A stretch of 64,000 nt of DNA, taken from Clostridia bacterium. GTDB lineage: Bacteria; Bacillota; Clostridia; Christensenellales; UBA1242. Positions 9,382 through 15,849 of this stretch are shown piece by piece (the first letter of the stretch is position 1; every line of letters starts with the position of its first letter). The DNA is taken from NCBI GenBank assembly GCA_017507215.1, contig JAFWBI010000007.1, positions 1 through 64,000 of the forward strand, given 5' to 3'. The notes beneath the pieces were generated by a model that saw only the letters and a program-made list of their open reading frames with translations, was not told the DNA's origin and did no database searches. Both the position numbers and the translations under genes were made by a program.

Positions 9382-10047
9382 ATGGAAATGAAAGAATACG
9401 TAAGACCTAGATTTAGGCGATTATCAGACAAAGAAACAGAAGTTTTTTGGTGCTCACTTCGTGACGCAAGAAAAACAAACAGACATGGTGACTTCGTGCT
9501 TTTGAGAAAGCTCGACTTTTATAATGACGCTCAAACATTTTTGATTGGAAATGGTGTTGCTGGTTTTGCAATCAAAGAAGATGAACTTGTGTCTGTGCAC
9601 AAAAACAAGAAAAAGGCTATGGAAGCTGCAGTTCAACACATTTTGCCAAAAATGGTTAGATGTGCGTTTAAGTATGGCGCAAAATTTGGCGACTGCTATG
9701 GCGAGTTCTTGGCAAATTATTACATGAAAAGTGGATTTATTGTTGTTGGAAAGTTGATGTTTGACGACCTTCCAGACAACCCACCAGACTGGAAGTTTAA
9801 TGAATTTGGAAAGCCAAACATTTATGTTATGATGCGTGGTGTTAAAAACGTTGCTGAACTTGACAGACTCAAAAAACTTAATGCGATTGCTGGTTTTGAT
9901 GCTGTTGAGCACAACTTGCCAACATTCAAAACTTTTGAAGAAGCTATGCAATATCGTCAAGACATTTATGAAGCATTGAAAAAATTTGGCTATAAAAAGC
10001 GTCTTGAATATATTCAAAATTTGCCGATTAAGAAAAAGAACAAATAA
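9382..10047 (+). CDS. Unknown 221-residue protein, possibly a GNAT-like fold
   Basis: Not recognised with confidence. The middle (about 52-135) has a pattern seen in GNAT-like small-molecule acetyltransferases: GNGVAGFAI (a glycine-rich strand), ELVSVHKN, a helix ending in YGAKFGDCYGEFLANYYMK, and SGFIVVG. Several phage and plasmid proteins share this outline, but no acetyl-CoA loop is convincing. The ends are basic (KKKNK at the C-terminus). It has its own promoter, appears leaderless, and is convergent with the HTH gene across a shared bidirectional terminator. It is one of the accessory genes that separate rnr from smpB. The function should be left open. Confidence 0.75.
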   Translation: MEMKEYVRPRFRRLSDKETEVFWCSLRDARKTNRHGDFVLLRKLDFYNDAQTFLIGNGVAGFAIKEDELVSVHKNKKKAMEAAVQHILPKMVRCAFKYGAKFGDCYGEFLANYYMKSGFIVVGKLMFDDLPDNPPDWKFNEFGKPNIYVMMRGVKNVAELDRLKKLNAIAGFDAVEHNLPTFKTFEEAMQYRQDIYEALKKFGYKKRLEYIQNLPIKKKNK

Positions 10048-10063
10048 TAAGCAAAAATAAAAA

Positions 10064-10085
10064 GCAGGGAAGTCCCTGCTCTTTT
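10064..10085. terminator. Bidirectional terminator, left copy of an identical pair
   Basis: GCAGGGAAGTCCCTGC (10064-10079) forms a 6-7 bp stem, with a T run on the minus side and CTCTTTT on the plus side. The same 16 bases recur at 10740-10755. The two copies bracket the HTH/116-residue cassette. Confidence 0.85.
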
Positions 10086-10290
10086 AATTTTCTAAACCTA
10101 ATAAATAATCTGCTGAAACTCCAAAAAAGATTGCTAGTCGCAAAACATAACTAGCTTTTGGTTCATTTATTCCTTTTTCCCAAAAGTCTATTGCTTTTTG
10201 AGTTACACCAACTTCTTTTGCTAGAGTTGCTTGGGAAATATTTTTTTCTTTTCTAAGCTCATATATTCTCTTATTAATTAAGCAATTCAT
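10084..10290 (-). CDS. XRE/Cro-type HTH repressor
   Basis: A 68-residue protein that is essentially one lambda-repressor-like HTH domain: ISQATLAKEVGVTQKAIDFWEKG is the helix-turn-helix, followed by the typical ADYLLGL end. It is divergent from the 116-residue gene. The 92-bp gap holds two copies of a TAGTAG-AAAA-style operator, one placed exactly between the -35 and -10 of the neighbour's promoter, so it most likely represses that gene and itself. No ribosome binding site precedes the ATG. A TATGAT hexamer on the minus strand (10302-10297) ends seven bases before it, so this gene may also be leaderless. Confidence 0.9.
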   Translation of the reverse strand: MNCLINKRIYELRKEKNISQATLAKEVGVTQKAIDFWEKGINEPKASYVLRLAIFFGVSADYLLGLEN

Positions 10291-10300
10291 AATTATATCA

Positions 10301-10318
10301 TAGTAGAAAAATACTTAT
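10301..10318. promoter_or_regulatory. Repressor operator O1 at the HTH gene promoter
   Basis: AGTAGAAAAATACT (10302-10315) is an imperfect copy of the perfect palindrome at O2. Flanks match too (CATAGTAG...ACTTAT in both). It overlaps the candidate -10 of the HTH gene. Confidence 0.75.
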
Positions 10319-10323
10319 TTTAG

Positions 10324-10352
10324 TTGACATAGTAGAAAACTACTTATATAAT
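10324..10352 (+). promoter_or_regulatory. Promoter of the 116-residue gene with operator O2 in its spacer
   Basis: TTGACA (10324-10329), 17 bp, TATAAT (10347-10352) is a perfect promoter. The spacer is filled by AGTAGAAAACTACT (10331-10344), a perfect dyad with an AAAA centre, so bound repressor would block polymerase. Such a strong promoter under tight repression suggests an inducible product. Confidence 0.88.
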
Positions 10353-10382
10353 ATAATTATTACAATTCAGGAGGAAAAAATA

Positions 10383-10733
10383 ATGGGTTTTGCAGAAAAA
10401 TTTTGGAGAGGTTTTGCACATCTTATTTGTATGAAAGTTGGTTTTACCTCAGGTTCAGATTTTCCGGATGGAAATGTAACACCTGGAACAATTGATGGAA
10501 AAAAAGATGGAAAAAAATGCTTAACTATTTTTGGTTCTAGATATAGTGATTTTTCTTTTACAAAAGATGATATAAAAAAATTAGAAGTGATTCAAGCAGG
10601 ACTGCCACTTACAATTGGTTCAACACGATACATTGTAACAAAGTTTAGAATAGAATTTAAAAATGGAAAAGTAGCAGTTATGTGTGTTCCAGAAGGTAAC
10701 GCTTTAAAAAGAGTTGAAGAAATTATTTATTAA
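10383..10733 (+). CDS. Repressor-controlled 116-residue protein of unknown function
   Basis: Not recognised. The start is clear: AGGAGG lies 8 bases before ATG. The sequence has a short amphipathic N-terminus (GFAEKFWRGFAHLICMKVGF), then a soluble beta-rich body with FGSRYSDFSFTKDDIKKLEVI and YIVTKFRIEFKNGKVAVM, which could be a small barrel or PH-like fold. It is driven by a perfect promoter that the adjacent XRE protein probably represses. The gene pair is bounded by identical terminators, so it looks like a compact cassette, for example a toxin, immunity or phage-derived function. That is inference only. Confidence 0.8.
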   Translation: MGFAEKFWRGFAHLICMKVGFTSGSDFPDGNVTPGTIDGKKDGKKCLTIFGSRYSDFSFTKDDIKKLEVIQAGLPLTIGSTRYIVTKFRIEFKNGKVAVMCVPEGNALKRVEEIIY

Positions 10734-10739
10734 CAAAAA

Positions 10740-10762
10740 GCAGGGAAGTCCCTGCTTTTTTA
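10740..10762. terminator. Bidirectional terminator, right copy of the identical pair
   Basis: GCAGGGAAGTCCCTGC (10740-10755) followed by TTTTTT. The minus-strand reading also ends in a T run, serving the convergent 332-residue gene. Confidence 0.9.
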
Positions 10763-10774
10763 TTGTGTGATTAA

Positions 10775-11773
10775 TTATTCTCCCATGCCACCATGACCTG
10801 AATAGAATTCAGCAATTTTTTGGTTTGCAGATTCAATCATTTTTTCGCTGTCATACATGTCGATATCTTTGCAAATGTCAAGACCTTTCAAAAATTCAAC
10901 AATTTGTTTGATGCCTTTTTGTGCTGCTGGGTTTTTATCTTCAGTGATTTCTTGATATCTTCTTTCAATTTCAGAACGAATATATTGCATCAAAATATCT
11001 TTTTGATTTCTTGTGATTTGGCGATATTTTGGATTTTTAACACCATCTTTAATTGGAAGAATTGGTGCGATAACTTCGATTGGAGTGTTTGCAGCTGTTG
11101 CGTTCATTGAATCGGTTTTGATGAAGTCAATCATGAACATAATTGGCTTGCCCATTTCATTTGCCATTTTGATTTTGTCATAAATCACAAGGTCGAAGTG
11201 AGTTGAAGCGTCATAGTCGTCATTGTTGATGATGAATGGAAGAAGATAAACCTTTTGTTTGTCAGCATCAACTTCAATGTTTTCATAAACCATGCCTTTT
11301 CCTGATTGCTTTCTTTGAGCAATAAAGTTTTTTGTGCCTTCAACAAGGTGTCCACAAGTTTCGAAATATTCTTCACGCATTTCTTGAACACTTCCGTCAA
11401 CATCAAGGCCTTTTGCAAGGTCGAGTTTTGAGAAGAAATCAATCGCATCGGCATTTGATTTTGCCTTGATTGAAGTGTTGTCAGAAATAATTTCATTTGC
11501 TTTTTGTTTGATTTGTTTTCTGATATAACACATCATGGCACGCACAGCTTCTTCACGAGTATATCCCGGATATTTATCAAAAATTGGAACCTTGATTTGA
11601 AGTGGGGTGTTTGAAATTCGTGAGTTTGTTGCGTCAGTTTTGATGAAGGTGATTGTCCAAACAAACGGTCTGCCATTGTCGGCAGCCTGGTCCATTTGAG
11701 AGTTAATCACAAGGTCGAAATGTGTTGAAGCATCATAGCCGTCATTATTAATAATAAAATTTGGTCTATACAT
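10775..11773 (-). CDS. Unknown protein made of two tandem ~165-residue repeats
   Basis: Not recognised. The 332 residues are an internal duplication: residues about 7-25 and 181-199 both read FIINND-YDASTHFDLVI. Each copy continues with a GRP or GKP turn, a strand of the type FIKTD, a proline-rich PLQIKVPIF or PIEVIAPIL segment, a helix of the type YIR-I, and a final FFSKLDLAKGLDVD or FLKGLDICKDIDMY helix. No signal peptide or membrane segment is seen. It is the second gene of a minus-strand operon, 16 bases after the 296-residue gene, with an AGGAGA binding site. The upstream partner has related features, so the two may form one complex. Confidence 0.85.
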   Translation of the reverse strand: MYRPNFIINNDGYDASTHFDLVINSQMDQAADNGRPFVWTITFIKTDATNSRISNTPLQIKVPIFDKYPGYTREEAVRAMMCYIRKQIKQKANEIISDNTSIKAKSNADAIDFFSKLDLAKGLDVDGSVQEMREEYFETCGHLVEGTKNFIAQRKQSGKGMVYENIEVDADKQKVYLLPFIINNDDYDASTHFDLVIYDKIKMANEMGKPIMFMIDFIKTDSMNATAANTPIEVIAPILPIKDGVKNPKYRQITRNQKDILMQYIRSEIERRYQEITEDKNPAAQKGIKQIVEFLKGLDICKDIDMYDSEKMIESANQKIAEFYSGHGGMGE

Positions 11774-11789
11774 AATTTTCTCCTAAATT

Positions 11790-12680
11790 TTAATTTTCAT
11801 CATCACCTGGTTGTGAACCCTTGAGTGTGTTTTCGATTCCTGCCATCTCTAGAACATTGGTTGTGATTTTGAAAGCAGAATCGTAAATTCTTGGGCTGAG
11901 TGGCTCAGAAGATGTGAGCCAGAACTTTTCAGCATCATCATAAATTTTATATGTTTTCAAAGCTTTTTCATCTTTTTCATGGCACCACTCTGAAGCAACG
12001 TAAAACATTCTGTTGAAACTGTTTAACAAATGATTTACAAGATGATTCACTTGAGCTGTGTCAAACTTTGCGTTTGGTTCAACAGGTCCAGCGTAATCTT
12101 TTTTGCCGTTGCACGAAACGGTGAAGTTTTGGAAGAATTTTGCCATTTCACCAGTTTTTTCATAACATATTTTGATGTAGTGTTCAACAGCTTCAGTTTT
12201 AGCAGGGAATTGTGAGCTTGTGATTTGCCTAATTTGTGCAATATTTTCACGAATTTTTTCGAATTGTTCTGGTGAAAAGTTTACAAGCCAGTCGCAGCAA
12301 AGGTCTGGAAGTTCTGAAAAAATCAAAGACACCGGTCTGCCAAATGCTTGAGAATGGTTGTTTAAAAGGTTTAGGTCTTCTAAGATAAGGTCAGATTCAA
12401 CATAAATTCTTTTCACGAACTTGAAAATGTTTTCGTCAATGTTGAATGTGTGTGGAAAGATTGGAAGTTGAACTTTTCCAATGCAGTTGTTTTCAGTTGG
12501 GTGGCTTAAACCATCACTTAAAAAATGAACGGTCACAAGCTTCATTTCATTTTTGTCTGATGCTTCTTTGCAAAGGTCTATGATAAACTTTCTCAAAGAT
12601 TCAGACGAGTGATTTAGCCCTGAAGTGTTTAAGATTAAATCAGACTGAACAACAACATTTGGATACTTAATTTTGCCCAT
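11790..12680 (-). CDS. Unknown 296-residue protein, distant relative of its operon partner
   Basis: Not recognised. Two SDLIL-containing stretches (QSDLILNTSGLNHSSES and ESDLILEDLNLLNNHSQ, near residues 13 and 95) suggest a degenerate internal repeat. The segments GKVQLPIF and FGRPVSLIF resemble the IKVPIF and GRPFVWTITF segments of the downstream protein. I infer that both genes come from one repeat family. The rest is helical with several cysteines (LCCDWL). It is soluble by appearance. It is first in a two-gene operon behind a perfect consensus promoter, divergent from smpB. Confidence 0.8.
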   Translation of the reverse strand: MGKIKYPNVVVQSDLILNTSGLNHSSESLRKFIIDLCKEASDKNEMKLVTVHFLSDGLSHPTENNCIGKVQLPIFPHTFNIDENIFKFVKRIYVESDLILEDLNLLNNHSQAFGRPVSLIFSELPDLCCDWLVNFSPEQFEKIRENIAQIRQITSSQFPAKTEAVEHYIKICYEKTGEMAKFFQNFTVSCNGKKDYAGPVEPNAKFDTAQVNHLVNHLLNSFNRMFYVASEWCHEKDEKALKTYKIYDDAEKFWLTSSEPLSPRIYDSAFKITTNVLEMAGIENTLKGSQPGDDEN

Positions 12681-12706
12681 ATTTCCCCCTTTAGATTTGT
12701 AATGAT

Positions 12707-12735
12707 ATTATAACAAATTTTGAGCATTGTGTCAA
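12707..12735 (-). promoter_or_regulatory. Consensus promoter of the 296/332-residue operon
   Basis: On the minus strand TTGACA (12735-12730) and TATAAT (12712-12707) are exactly 17 bp apart. Confidence 0.9.
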
Positions 12736-12781
12736 TATATAATGTGTTTTTAATAATACTCTCTAAAAAGCTTTTAAACTA

Positions 12782-12810
12782 TTGAAAAAAAACCAGTGTT
12801 GTGGTATAAT
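12782..12810 (+). promoter_or_regulatory. Promoter giving leaderless smpB mRNA
   Basis: TTGAAA (12782-12787), 17 bp, TATAAT (12805-12810) with an extended TGG. The ATG at 12817 falls seven bases after the hexamer, at the predicted first transcribed base. Confidence 0.85.
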
Positions 12811-12816
12811 GTATGT

Positions 12817-13257
12817 ATGAAAATTTTGACTGAAAACAGAGAAGCAAGGCATAATTATTTTTTAGAGCAAACTCTTGAAGCAGGGATTGCTCTTATTGGC
12901 AGTGAAGTCAAATCAATCAGAGCAGGCAAGGCAAACCTTAAAGATTCTTATGTTTTGATTCGTGATGGCGAAGTGTTTCTTTTGAACTGTTTCATTTCAA
13001 ATTTTGACAAAACAGGAATGTTCAAGCCTGACGAAAGAAGAAACAGAAAACTTCTTTTGAATCGTCAAGAAATTATGAAGCTTGAGCGCAAAATCAAAGA
13101 AAAAGGTTACACAATCGTTCCAACAAAAATGTATCTTTCAGGCGACAAAGTTAAGGTTGAAATTGCTCTTGCAAAAGGAAAACATTTGTTCGACAAGAAA
13201 AAAGATTTGATGAAAGCAGACCTTAAGCGTTATGCTGAAAGGCAAATCAAAGGCTAG
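12817..13257 (+). CDS. smpB: SsrA-binding protein SmpB
   Basis: A 146-residue RNA-binding protein that carries tmRNA to stalled ribosomes in trans-translation. It matches the family over its length: EARHNYFLEQTLEAGIALIGSEVKSIRAG at the N-terminus, FKPDERRNRKLLLNRQEI in the middle, and GKVK-like GKHLFDKKKDL near the C-terminal tail that mimics mRNA in the A site. An earlier in-frame ATG at 12796 lies upstream of the -10 and is rejected. The ATG at 12817 coincides with the predicted transcription start, so translation is probably leaderless. The tmRNA gene follows 40 bases later, the usual arrangement. Confidence 0.96.
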   Translation: MKILTENREARHNYFLEQTLEAGIALIGSEVKSIRAGKANLKDSYVLIRDGEVFLLNCFISNFDKTGMFKPDERRNRKLLLNRQEIMKLERKIKEKGYTIVPTKMYLSGDKVKVEIALAKGKHLFDKKKDLMKADLKRYAERQIKG

Positions 13258-13297
13258 TTGAAATTTTCAAAAAATTACGCAAAAAATTGCAAAATAT

Positions 13298-13662
13298 GGG
13301 GATGTTTCTGGTTTCGACAGGAAGCACAAAATTATATTTATAAGCGTGTGTGTAGACTCGGGCTACATTAAAACTGAGAAAAAAATAAACGCAGATAATG
13401 CAACTGCTACTGACGTAGCAATCGCTGCTTAATTTTAGCGGCACGGCAATTTAACGCTGCCCACAGGCCTTAAATTGTTGTCAAACTTTGTGGGATGAAT
13501 GGCTTTGATGCCTGTGCAAAGTTATTCGAGACTTAATAGGCTGGTTTAAAATGATTTTGTTTGTTTCAAGTTTTAAACAAGGATTCCAAAATAAACTAGC
13601 ACACGTAGAAGGGGTATAGTTTCTCTTTTTGGACGTGGGTTCGAATCCCACCATCTCCACCA
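13298..13662 (+). ncRNA. ssrA: tmRNA (SsrA)
   Basis: The acceptor stem GGGGATG (13298-13304) pairs with CATCTCC near the 3' end, followed by A and an encoded CCA. The T arm GTGGG-TTCGAAT-CCCAC precedes it, and the tRNA-like start TTTCGACAG is present. The resume codon GCA at 13391 opens a 13-residue tag, ADNATATDVAIAA, ending with TAA at 13430-13432. Most tags end in ALAA; here it is AIAA. The gene lies behind smpB. The 3' end is a common integration site, and the accessory region starts right after it. Confidence 0.97.
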
Positions 13663-13668
13663 AATCAC

Positions 13669-13693
13669 AAAAGACCGTAAATGGTCTTTTTTT
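13669..13693 (+). terminator. Terminator of tmRNA
   Basis: AAAGACC and GGTCTTT pair around GTAAAT, followed by a T run, seven bases after the encoded CCA. Confidence 0.88.
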
Positions 13694-13732
13694 CATGCAC
13701 TCTCTTCTGGTGCAGCTTCAAGTTCGAAACAA

Positions 13733-13764
13733 AAAAGCATTGAATTTTGTTCAATGCTTTTTTT
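13733..13764 (-). terminator. Terminator of the FtsK-motor gene
   Basis: AGCATTGAA/TTCAATGCT with a five-base loop is flanked by A and T runs. The TGA stop of the minus-strand gene lies inside the stem. Confidence 0.8.
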
Positions 13765-14443
13765 CTGGGGGAATTTCTTTTTTACAATTTTTTACAGCAT
13801 TTTTAATCGTTGATGGTTTTATGTATGCAGTTTGCATATATTCTTTTGTGTTGCTGTTGATAAACAGCATCTCACCTTGATTTTGTCTTTTAGACAACTC
13901 AAATTTTTCCAATAAATCTTCTGATAATCTAAATGAATCAATAGGGAAACAAATTTGAGTTTTTGTTTTATTAATTATTTCTTTTGGAATTATATCAGGT
14001 CTTTGAGTTGCCATAATAAGATAAATGTTATGTTTTTCGCCTTTATCTAGAATGTATGTTAATTTTGAGATGATGTCCTTATTAAATGTTAGTTCAGCGA
14101 GTTCATCAATAATGATTAGCAGTGCGTTTTTATCTTTATATTTAATTTTGTCTATGCAAGTATCTAAAAAAGCAGGTACTGCAGCAAACCATTTAATTAA
14201 TCCATTATGTATGTGTGGTAGTTTTTTGTATGCGTCAAACTCAACATATTTTGGGTCAATAAGTGCAAGCTTGAGTTTGTCGGGCGAATAGTTCTTTGTT
14301 AAGTTTGTGATAAGCATGTGAAGAAGATTTGATTTACCTGAACCACTAGCACCAAAAATAATTGTGTGAGATAACTCTTTAAGTGGAAGTGTAATAGAGT
14401 TGTTGTCAGTTCCATTAATAGTTATTAAAATTTTTTTATTCAT
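13751..14443 (-). CDS. Stand-alone FtsK/SpoIIIE motor domain
   Basis: At 230 residues this is only the RecA-like motor of a DNA translocase. Walker A GASGSGKSN is at 31-39, the LALIDPKYVEFDAY strand at 59-72 is typical of FtsK beta domains, Walker B LLIIIDELAEL is at 108-118, and MATQRPD is at 144-150. The N-terminal membrane domain and the C-terminal DNA-reading gamma domain of FtsK are absent. Two separate gamma-like proteins are encoded elsewhere in the window (20688 and 42709) behind the same kind of promoter. The gene is divergent from the FtsH-like protease, and both -10 hexamers are placed symmetrically around one palindrome. The ATG follows AAGGAG. Mobile-element coupling or packaging ATPases are alternatives. 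Confidence 0.9.
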   Translation of the reverse strand: MNKKILITINGTDNNSITLPLKELSHTIIFGASGSGKSNLLHMLITNLTKNYSPDKLKLALIDPKYVEFDAYKKLPHIHNGLIKWFAAVPAFLDTCIDKIKYKDKNALLIIIDELAELTFNKDIISKLTYILDKGEKHNIYLIMATQRPDIIPKEIINKTKTQICFPIDSFRLSEDLLEKFELSKRQNQGEMLFINSNTKEYMQTAYIKPSTIKNAVKNCKKEIPPEKKH

Positions 14444-14473
14444 AAAATTTCTCCTTGTTTTTTGATTGGTTTT

Positions 14474-14523
14474 ATTATAGTCGCAACAATGTCCGTTTTT
14501 TTGGACAATGTGTTTGTTATGAT
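14474..14523. promoter_or_regulatory. Bidirectional class-1 promoter/operator (WYL-regulon motif)
   Basis: One palindrome, TGTCC (14490-14494), 8 bp, GGACA (14503-14507), serves both directions. After GGAC on the plus strand exactly 11 bp lead to TATGAT (14518-14523) for the protease gene. After the minus-strand GGAC exactly 11 bp lead to TATAAT (14479-14474) for the FtsK motor. Neither direction has a TTGACA-like -35; that place is taken by the T/A run between half-sites. Confidence 0.9.
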
Positions 14524-14557
14524 GTTGATAATCGAAGATAACAGAAGGAGAAAATTT

Positions 14558-15841
14558 ATGAAAGAGTTTGATAAAATCATTGGATATGAATCAGTTAAAA
14601 AAGAATTAAAAAGGATTTGTGATATTTTGGTTAATCCAGAAAAATATGAAAAGTTTGGAGTGAAGGCGTCACAAGGATTGCTTTTATATGGTGAGCCTGG
14701 GGTTGGAAAAAGCTTGATGGCTGAGTGCTTTATTGAAGCCACAAAAAGGAAGTGTTTTGTTTGCAGAAAATCTAAACCAAATGGTGAGTTTGTTAACGAG
14801 ATTACAAAGACTTTTGAAGAAGCGAAGGCAAATGCTCCATCTATTGTTTTTCTTGATGACATGGACAAGTTTGCAAATGAAGACGATAGACACCCTGACA
14901 CTGAAGAATATGTCACAATTCAATCTTGCATTGACACAATAAAAAGTTCTGAAGTGTTTGTTGTTGCAACAGCTAACGATTTTTATAAGCTTCCTTATTC
15001 GCTTAGAAGAACAGGCAGATTTTCAAAAAAGATAGAAGTAAAAATTCCTGAAGGAAAAGATGCTGAAAAAATTATGGAATTCTATTTAAGTCAAAAGGAA
15101 AATGTTGGGGAAATTAATCTTAAAGAAATAACTAGGCTTTTAAATACGAAAACTTGTGCAGATTTAGAAACAATTGTTAACGAAGCAGGTGTTTATGCTG
15201 CATCAGAAGGCAAAGATAAAATCGAACATAGTGATATGATTAGAGCTTGTTTAAGGGTTTTATATGATGCGCCAGAAGCAGAAGAAGCTGTGTTTTCAAA
15301 CAGCAGTGAAAAGAACAAGATGACGGCATATCATGAAGCAGGACATGTTATTATTGCTGAAATTTTAGAACCCGAAAGTGTCACACTTGCATCAATCGCA
15401 AATTACACCGGTGATGCAGCAGGAATAACATCAACATATCAAACAAATGAATATTATCATTCAATCAAATACATGAAAAACAGAGTTAAAGTTGTTTTGG
15501 GTGGAAAGGCAGCCACCGAAATTGTTTTTGGTGAAATTGATGTTGGTGCAAGAAGTGACCTAAACAGAGCGTTTAAAATAGCATCTAGATTTGATGATGA
15601 ATATTGTGGAATGGGTTTTGATTCGAGCATTCGACACAATTTAGACGCATCTGATTTGCAAAGGGAAAGACACTGCAGAAATCTTGCTGTTGAGCTCGAA
15701 AAGGCGTATTTAGAAGTTAAAGAAATGATAGTTAAAAATAAAGAATTTTTAGAAAAAGTTGCGAATAAGTTGTTGGAGCAAACAACAATTATGATGAGTG
15801 ATATTCAAGAAATTAAAAAAACTTGCAAAATTGTGAGATAG
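14558..15841 (+). CDS. Soluble FtsH-like AAA+ zinc metalloprotease
   Basis: The 427-residue protein has an AAA+ module followed by a peptidase M41 domain but none of the N-terminal membrane helices of FtsH. Walker A GEPGVGKS is at 45-52. The Walker B strand reads IVFLDDMD, with Asp where FtsH has the catalytic Glu. The second region of homology is SLRRTGRF. The zinc site HEAGH is at 259-263, and the distal ligand context is GARSDLNRA. The start is ATG 14558 behind AAGGAG; an upstream in-frame TTG at 14462 lies within the promoter. It is followed 8 bases later by a phosphatase and shares its palindromic promoter with the FtsK motor. A housekeeping FtsH is expected elsewhere, so this is probably a specialised cytoplasmic protease. 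Confidence 0.92.
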   Translation: MKEFDKIIGYESVKKELKRICDILVNPEKYEKFGVKASQGLLLYGEPGVGKSLMAECFIEATKRKCFVCRKSKPNGEFVNEITKTFEEAKANAPSIVFLDDMDKFANEDDRHPDTEEYVTIQSCIDTIKSSEVFVVATANDFYKLPYSLRRTGRFSKKIEVKIPEGKDAEKIMEFYLSQKENVGEINLKEITRLLNTKTCADLETIVNEAGVYAASEGKDKIEHSDMIRACLRVLYDAPEAEEAVFSNSSEKNKMTAYHEAGHVIIAEILEPESVTLASIANYTGDAAGITSTYQTNEYYHSIKYMKNRVKVVLGGKAATEIVFGEIDVGARSDLNRAFKIASRFDDEYCGMGFDSSIRHNLDASDLQRERHCRNLAVELEKAYLEVKEMIVKNKEFLEKVANKLLEQTTIMMSDIQEIKKTCKIVR

Positions 15842-15849
15842 GAGATGTT

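Noticed and set aside
9454-10017. 187-codon ORF on the minus strand opposite the 221-residue gene
   Set aside because: An antisense shadow: rich in Phe, Ser, His and Asn, with no binding site, and the plus frame has the codon use of its neighbours.
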